NCBI GenBank assembly: GCA_035281645.1
Contig: DATEDN010000006.1
Coordinates: 1-9,681 of the forward strand
Origin: JACCTH01 sp035281645
Lineage (GTDB): Bacteria; Actinomycetota; Acidimicrobiia; Spongiisociales; ZC4RG35
Direction of reading: 5' to 3'
Length of the DNA: 9,681 nt
Below, in pieces: positions 6,172 to 9,681 of the stretch; position 1 is the stretch's first letter; the number at the start of each line of letters is the position of its first letter. The notes beneath the pieces were generated by a model, which worked only from the letters and a program-made list of their open reading frames with translations, had not been told where the DNA came from and did not search any database. A program made the position numbers and the translations under genes.

Positions 6172-6177
6172 ATCATA
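6172..6177 (-). promoter_or_regulatory. -10 element (TATGAT) of a probable leaderless promoter
   Basis: TATGAT on the minus strand ends 6 nt before ATG 6165. A TANNNT hexamer at this distance places initiation at or next to the start codon, the arrangement common for actinobacterial leaderless genes. No SD is present and no good -35 is visible (the hexamer at 17 nt is TGCGGA). Confidence 0.5.
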
Positions 6178-6225
6178 CGAATCGATTGACCATCTCCGCA
6201 GCGCCTCACCACGTGTCAGTCCTTC

Positions 6226-6231
6226 TAAGTT
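6226..6231 (+). promoter_or_regulatory. -10 element (TAAGTT) of a probable leaderless promoter
   Basis: TAAGTT ends 6 nt before GTG 6238. It fits TANNNT and the same spacing as on the opposite strand, and the gene has no SD. The -35 region (about 6203-6208, GCCTCA) is poor, so the call rests on the hexamer and its position. Confidence 0.45.
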
Positions 6232-6237
6232 GCGGTC

Positions 6238-7443
6238 GTGGTTGCGGCGGACTTGAAAGGCGGGGCGCTGGCGGGGCTTCGGGTCATCGATCTCACCAGG
6301 GTGCTGGCGGGGCCGCTCTGCACGATGTTTCTCGGCGACATGGGGGCCGACGTCATCAAAGTGGAAGAGCCCCGATACGGGGACGACACCCGCGCCTGGG
6401 GTCCTCCCTTTGTCGGTCCCTTCTCCGCCTACTACCTGGCGGTCAATCGCAACAAGCGCAGCTTGACTCTCGATTTGAAGAGTGAGGAAGGGCGCGAGGT
6501 GCTTCGTCGCCTCATCGTCGGCGCCGACGTGGTGATCGACAACTTCAAGCTGGGAACGATGGAGATCTGGGGCTTTGATGATGAGTGGTTCGAGGCCCAT
6601 GCGCCGCAGGTAGTGCGCTGTTCGATCACCGGTTACGGCGCCACCGGTCCCAAGGCGTCAAAGCCGGGCTACGACTTCATCCTCCAGGCCGAGAGCGGGC
6701 TCATGGCCATCACCGGCGAAGCCGAGGGAAGCCCGATGAAGCTGGGCGTCGCCATCGTTGACGTCTGCGCCGGGTTGACCGCGGCGATCGCGGTCCTCGG
6801 CGCCCTCCAGGCTCGGTCTCGTGCCGGTCGAGGTCAGCGCTGCGAGGTGAGCCTCCACGATGTCGGGCTGCAGATGCTGATCAACGTCGCCTCGAATCAT
6901 CTCGTCTCGGGTGAGGAAGCCGGGCGCTTTGGAAACAGCCACCCCAATATCGTTCCCTACCGGACCTATCGAGCGAACGACGGCGAGGTGGCCGTGGCGG
7001 TGGGAAACGACCGACAGTTCGCCGCGCTGGCCGAGGTTCTGGGGCGACCGGAGTGGGCGAGGGATCCCCGCTTCAGCCGCAATCAGGACCGGGTCCGCAA
7101 CCGTGACACCATCGACAGCGAAATCGCCGCGGTGATCGCCACTCGATCCCGCGCCGATTGGATCGAGCTGCTCGATAACGCCGGCATCCCGGTGGGGCCG
7201 ATCAACTCGGTGGCAGAGACACTGGCCAGCCCTCAGACTATTGCCCGACAATTGGTGGTCGACCTGCAGCTTGAAGGCGGCCTGTCAACGAAGGGACTGG
7301 GGTTGCCCTTTCAACTCTCGAGTACGCCGAGTTCTATTCGCCGGCCTCCGCCAGCGCTCGGTGCCGACACCCGTGAGGTACTGGTCGAGCTCGGGCTATC
7401 GGACGCCGCGATCGAAGAGCTCGGCCGGCGGGGCGTGATCTAG
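6238..7443 (+). CDS. CaiB/BaiF-type CoA-transferase (class III)
   Basis: The 401-residue protein is a full-length family III CoA-transferase, which moves CoA between carboxylic acids through an aspartyl-CoA thioester intermediate. The N-terminal Rossmann-like part shows GLRVIDLTRVLAGPLCTMFLGDMGADVIKVE, starting at about residue 13. NRNKRSLTLDLK and DVVIDNFKLGTM follow at their usual places. Asp175 in GVAIVDVCAGL aligns with the nucleophile Asp169 of formyl-CoA transferase. GRGQRCEVSLHD and the C-terminal GIPVGPINSV and ADTREVLVELGL are also typical. The start GTG 6238 has no SD but lies 6 nt after TAAGTT. The substrate pair cannot be told from sequence. It diverges from the membrane-protein gene and converges on the ABC transporter permease, with stop codons overlapping. 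Confidence 0.93.
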   Translation: MVAADLKGGALAGLRVIDLTRVLAGPLCTMFLGDMGADVIKVEEPRYGDDTRAWGPPFVGPFSAYYLAVNRNKRSLTLDLKSEEGREVLRRLIVGADVVIDNFKLGTMEIWGFDDEWFEAHAPQVVRCSITGYGATGPKASKPGYDFILQAESGLMAITGEAEGSPMKLGVAIVDVCAGLTAAIAVLGALQARSRAGRGQRCEVSLHDVGLQMLINVASNHLVSGEEAGRFGNSHPNIVPYRTYRANDGEVAVAVGNDRQFAALAEVLGRPEWARDPRFSRNQDRVRNRDTIDSEIAAVIATRSRADWIELLDNAGIPVGPINSVAETLASPQTIARQLVVDLQLEGGLSTKGLGLPFQLSSTPSSIRRPPPALGADTREVLVELGLSDAAIEELGRRGVI

Positions 7444-8357
7444 GAATTCTGTGGGTAGATAGGGTCGCTGTACGTCCCTATCGACCCTGGGTCGCGGTTT
7501 GACTCACGGAAGAGGCCGAGGAGGGGGCGGAGCCGGACGCCGATGATGGCGATGACGAGGATGAGGATCTGTGCCAGCACGGTCGACATGACGAATTGCA
7601 GAGCCGCCAGCGTTCCGCCCAGCACGATGCCGGCCACGACCAGGCCCCGCAGCGAACCTTTGCCCCCGATGATCACCACCAGAAATGAGTTGACCAGGAA
7701 GAGCAGACCGAACTGAGGGTTGAGGGTGCTAATCGGTGCCAGCATCGCCCCGGCCAGCCCGGCGATAGCCGATCCCAAGGCAAAGAGTCCTGCTCGGACG
7801 AACCCGGAGTTGATGCCCATGGTTTCGGCCAGCCGGGGGTTGGCAACGGTGGCGCGGGCGTGAAGACCAAAGCGGCTCCGCCCCAGGAACCCGATCACGC
7901 CGATGATCAACCCTGCGGTTACGAGAACGATGATCAGCCTCCACCAGGGGATGTTGAAGCCGGCGAGGAGGAAGGATCCACCGATGGGACTGCGAACGAT
8001 CTGGGGATTGGGAGAGAAGATGAATTGCACTACCTGGCGAATAATCACCGAGAGCCCGAACGTCGCCAGGAGCGAGTCGAGCGGTCGGTCGTAAAGGAAA
8101 CGCAACACCCCGCGCTCCATGGCCACGCCGACGACTCCAGCGACAAGCGGCGCTAACGCCATTCCGAGGAGCACGTTGCCGGTGGCCCTTTGCACCTGCA
8201 GAGTGGTGTAGGCCCCGATCAGGATCAATTCTCCGTGAACCAGGTTGACCACGTTGAGCATCCCGAACGTGAAGTGCAGCCCGGTCGCCACCAGGACGAA
8301 CACCGCCGCCAGGACGATGACGTTGAACGAGTCAACGGGAAGAAAGCCGAGGATCAA
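7440..8357 (-). CDS. livH: LivH/UrtB-type branched-chain amino acid (or urea) ABC transporter permease
   Basis: The 305-residue integral membrane protein has 8 or so hydrophobic spans. It carries the LivH hallmark GMLNVVNLVHGELILIGAY at 32-50, the ERGVLRFLYDRPLDSLLATFGLS block in the first half, AIAGLAGAMLAP, and IIGGKGSLRGLVVAGIVLG from about 230, corresponding to the ATPase-coupling loop of the family. The start is TTG 8357: it overlaps the livF stop (TTGA, 8354-8357) and has AAAGG (complement of 8366-8370) 8 nt upstream. The open frame continues 198 codons further upstream, but that stretch mirrors livF. The C-terminal tail after LRPLLGLF is polar and runs to a stop shared in a CTAG with the CoA-transferase gene. 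It pairs with an unseen LivM-type permease; substrate binding protein is also outside the window. Confidence 0.92.
   Translation of the reverse strand: MILGFLPVDSFNVIVLAAVFVLVATGLHFTFGMLNVVNLVHGELILIGAYTTLQVQRATGNVLLGMALAPLVAGVVGVAMERGVLRFLYDRPLDSLLATFGLSVIIRQVVQFIFSPNPQIVRSPIGGSFLLAGFNIPWWRLIIVLVTAGLIIGVIGFLGRSRFGLHARATVANPRLAETMGINSGFVRAGLFALGSAIAGLAGAMLAPISTLNPQFGLLFLVNSFLVVIIGGKGSLRGLVVAGIVLGGTLAALQFVMSTVLAQILILVIAIIGVRLRPLLGLFRESNRDPGSIGTYSDPIYPQNS
7458..7494. terminator. Nested inverted repeats downstream of the CoA-transferase stop
   Basis: Three overlapping inverted repeats are present: GATAGGG (7458-7464) with CCCTATC (7476-7482); AGGGTCG (7461-7467) with CGACCCT (7482-7488); and CGACCC (7482-7487) with GGGTCG (7489-7494), separated by one base. 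The first two are mutually exclusive 7-bp stems. They begin 14 bp after the caiB-family stop, and a short GGTTTG follows on the plus strand. They lie within the last 18 codons of livH. They might end the CoA-transferase transcript, but the U-tract is minimal. Confidence 0.35.
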
Positions 8358-9049
8358 AGCGCCAGCCTTTGCTCGAATACGCCGCGGTCGTGGAGGTCGC
8401 GCACCGACCCCGAGATGACTACCGATCCCTGCTCGAGAAGGTGTGCGGTCTCTCCGAGGGCGAGAGCAGTGTCGATGTTCTGTTCGACCAGAACCACCGC
8501 CGCACTCTGCGTGGAGGCAGCGATGGCGGGGATCAATTCCTGGACCACCACCGGTGCCACGCCTTCGGTCGGCTCGTCCATCAGCACCACTTGGGGCTTG
8601 ACGATCAGGGCCTGCGCCAGCGCCAGCATCTTGCGCTCGCCCCCGGAAAGGGTTTGTGCCTCCTGGCCCAATCGCTCGCCCAGCACCGGAAAAAGCTCGC
8701 CGGCGGCGGCCACCCCCTCGTGCTCGTCGACCCGGTCCTTGAGGGCGATGGCGAGATGGTCGCGAACGGTGAGGCCGGGAAACACCGAATCCTCCTGAGG
8801 GACCCAGACCATGCCGGTCGCATGGATCCGATGACCCGGCCAGCGGCTGATGTCCGTGCCCGACAACCTCACCGCCCCGGTCATGGGGAGGACTCCCATC
8901 AGCGCCCGGAGCAGCGTGGTCTTCCCGGCGCCGTTGCGACCCATGATGCACGCCACTTCTCCCGACTTCACCGAGAACGAAACCCCACGCAGGACTTGGG
9001 TCTGGCCGTAGCCGGTGGCGAGATCCTCGACCTCGAGTAATGGTGTCAA
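8354..9049 (-). CDS. livF: LivF/UrtE-type ABC transporter ATPase
   Basis: The 231-residue ATPase is of normal LivF length. Walker A is GRNGAGKT at 37-44, the Q-loop Gln85 is in VWVPQED, the signature LSGGE at 134-138, and Walker B VVLMDE at 154-159 with catalytic Glu159 followed by PTEGVAP. The H-loop position is Gln in VLVEQN, which is normal for LivF and UrtE. The phrase MGRNGAGKTTLLRALMGVLP recalls UrtE as much as LivF, so a urea-type system is possible. The start TTG 9049 overlaps the livG stop (TTGA at 9046-9049) and has GGGAGG (complement of 9055-9060) 5 nt upstream, a strong case for TTG. It would pair with LivG below the permeases in the cytoplasm. Confidence 0.93.
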   Translation of the reverse strand: MTPLLEVEDLATGYGQTQVLRGVSFSVKSGEVACIMGRNGAGKTTLLRALMGVLPMTGAVRLSGTDISRWPGHRIHATGMVWVPQEDSVFPGLTVRDHLAIALKDRVDEHEGVAAAGELFPVLGERLGQEAQTLSGGERKMLALAQALIVKPQVVLMDEPTEGVAPVVVQELIPAIAASTQSAAVVLVEQNIDTALALGETAHLLEQGSVVISGSVRDLHDRGVFEQRLAL

Positions 9050-9681
9050 TGCAGCCTCCCTAGAAAGGAAGCTTGCACGGCGGGATCATCTTGGACTTGG
9101 TCGATGGGCCCGTCGGCCAGGACCGATCCCCGGTGCATGACGGTCACTCGATCGGCCACCAACCGGATGAACTCGATGTTGTGCTCCACCACGATCGCCG
9201 CCGCGATGACTCCCTCCGAGCGCAGGGTTTGGAGCAAGCCGGCGGTGTGGCGACTCTCAGCCTCGGTCATGCCCGAGGTGGGTTCGTCGAGCAGCAGGAG
9301 TGTCGGGCGCGTGAGAAGGACCATCCCGATCTCGAGGCGCTGCTTCTCGCCGTGACCGAGGGTGCCGGCACTCCGCTGCCGCAGCGGGCGCAGACCGACC
9401 AGGTCGATCACCTTCTCGACCGTCTCCTGATTGACCGAGGAGCTGGCCCCCTTCCCCCCTTCTGGATACTCGCCCCTGGGGAGAGAAACGGGGCCTTTTG
9501 GCAGCGCTCCCAGCAGCAGGTTTTCGTTCACCGTAAGGCCATCGAAGACCGAGATGATCTGAAACACGAGGCCCATCCCCATCCGGGCCCGGTTGAGTAC
9601 CGGGAGGGAAGTGACGTCGATGTCGTTGAACCGGATGGCCCCGCGGTCGGGCTGGAGGCGCCCATATATAAGGTGTAGGAG
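9046..9681 (-). CDS. livG: LivG/UrtD-type ABC transporter ATPase (5' end missing)
   Basis: The frame is open to the window end, so 211 C-terminal residues are seen and about 40 are missing, including Walker A. Visible landmarks (counted from the window edge) are Gln41 (Q-loop, in LVFQIISVFDGLTV), the signature region TLGHGEKQRLEIG with LGHGE at 108-112, Walker B TLLLLDEP with Asp132/Glu133, and the H-loop His167 in VVEHN. The segment GHGEKQRLEIGM and the ending DRVTVMHRG...DGPIDQV resemble UrtD proteins of urea importers more than E. coli LivG, whose signature is LSGGQQ. Urea, amides or branched-chain amino acids are therefore all possible. The signature has Gly109 where Ser is usual. An ATG at 9582 is internal to the domain and is not the start. 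Confidence 0.9.
   Translation of the reverse strand, partial: LLHLIYGRLQPDRGAIRFNDIDVTSLPVLNRARMGMGLVFQIISVFDGLTVNENLLLGALPKGPVSLPRGEYPEGGKGASSSVNQETVEKVIDLVGLRPLRQRSAGTLGHGEKQRLEIGMVLLTRPTLLLLDEPTSGMTEAESRHTAGLLQTLRSEGVIAAAIVVEHNIEFIRLVADRVTVMHRGSVLADGPIDQVQDDPAVQASFLGRLH

Noticed and set aside
6166..6600. Upstream extension of the membrane-protein frame
   Set aside because: It is antisense to the conserved N-terminal part of the CoA-transferase and is hydrophilic and motif-free; the membrane protein begins at ATG 6165.
8358..8951. Upstream extension of the permease frame to 503 codons
   Set aside because: This part lies wholly inside livF in another frame, is rich in R, G and P, and the real LivH sequence begins at TTG 8357 with an SD and a TTGA overlap.
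8190..9040. Plus-strand open frames of about 200 codons opposite livF and livH
   Set aside because: They are antisense to complete ABC transporter motifs and their translations lack any conserved pattern.
9663..9672. AT-rich TATATAAG-like patch near the window end
   Set aside because: It is the coding sequence for Leu-Ile-Tyr-Gly in the LivG/UrtD ATPase domain; no promoter role is needed to explain it.
1..9681. tRNA, rRNA, CRISPR arrays, insertion sequences and prophage genes
   Set aside because: I looked for cloverleaf arms, spaced direct repeats, transposase or integrase motifs and terminal inverted repeats and found none; coding sequence fills nearly the whole window.

Overview
The window is a gene-dense, high-GC stretch. 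It holds twelve complete genes and two genes cut by the window edges, with almost no intergenic DNA. An F420-type (deazaflavin-dependent) reductase, very short or absent leaders, many GTG/TTG starts and overlapping stop/start codons all point to an Actinomycetota chromosome, probably from a poorly cultured lineage. I cannot resolve class or genus. Most products belong to recognisable families. I do not see a phage, insertion sequence, CRISPR array or RNA gene.

Region A (1-2318, + strand) is a compact operon: the end of an ArsR-family repressor, an SRPBCC/AHSA1-like ligand-binding protein coupled by ATGA, an alpha/beta hydrolase and a RibD-C/DHFR-like reductase. Region B (2323-3558, - strand) holds a deazaflavin-dependent nitroreductase-family protein and, upstream of it, a membrane-anchored cupredoxin. 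Region C (3572-4290, + strand) starts 13 bp from the cupredoxin start. It pairs an uncharacterised 185-aa protein with a 54-aa DUF1059-like CxC/His protein, again ATGA-coupled. Region D (4294-6165, - strand) reads as membrane protein, then a cyclase-domain protein with an N-terminal four-cysteine module, then a short nitroreductase. Region E (6238-7443, +) is a CaiB/BaiF-type CoA-transferase. Region F (7440-9681, -) is part of a branched-chain amino acid/urea-type ABC importer: ATPase livG (cut by the window end), ATPase livF and permease livH.

The architecture is the most distinctive aspect. The three tail-to-tail junctions have 4 bp, 3 bp and minus 4 bp between stops; at 7440-7443 one CTAG palindrome supplies the stop codons of both genes. 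Two of these junctions carry inverted repeats built into the last codons, possible bidirectional terminators. The divergent 6165/6238 pair shows mirrored -10-like hexamers exactly 6 nt from each start codon, as expected for leaderless transcripts. livF and livH both begin with TTG inside a TTGA stop/start overlap.

Functionally, regions A-D are rich in small redox proteins (DHFR-like, F420-type, cupredoxin, FMN nitroreductase), but no single pathway is evident. Regions E and F would fit uptake and CoA-level handling of a small organic substrate, which is inference only. The best candidates for something undescribed are the unknown/DUF1059-like pair and the cyclase-domain protein, which lacks the usual substrate-selecting lysine and sits with an unknown membrane protein. 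Neither amounts to a demonstrated new system.
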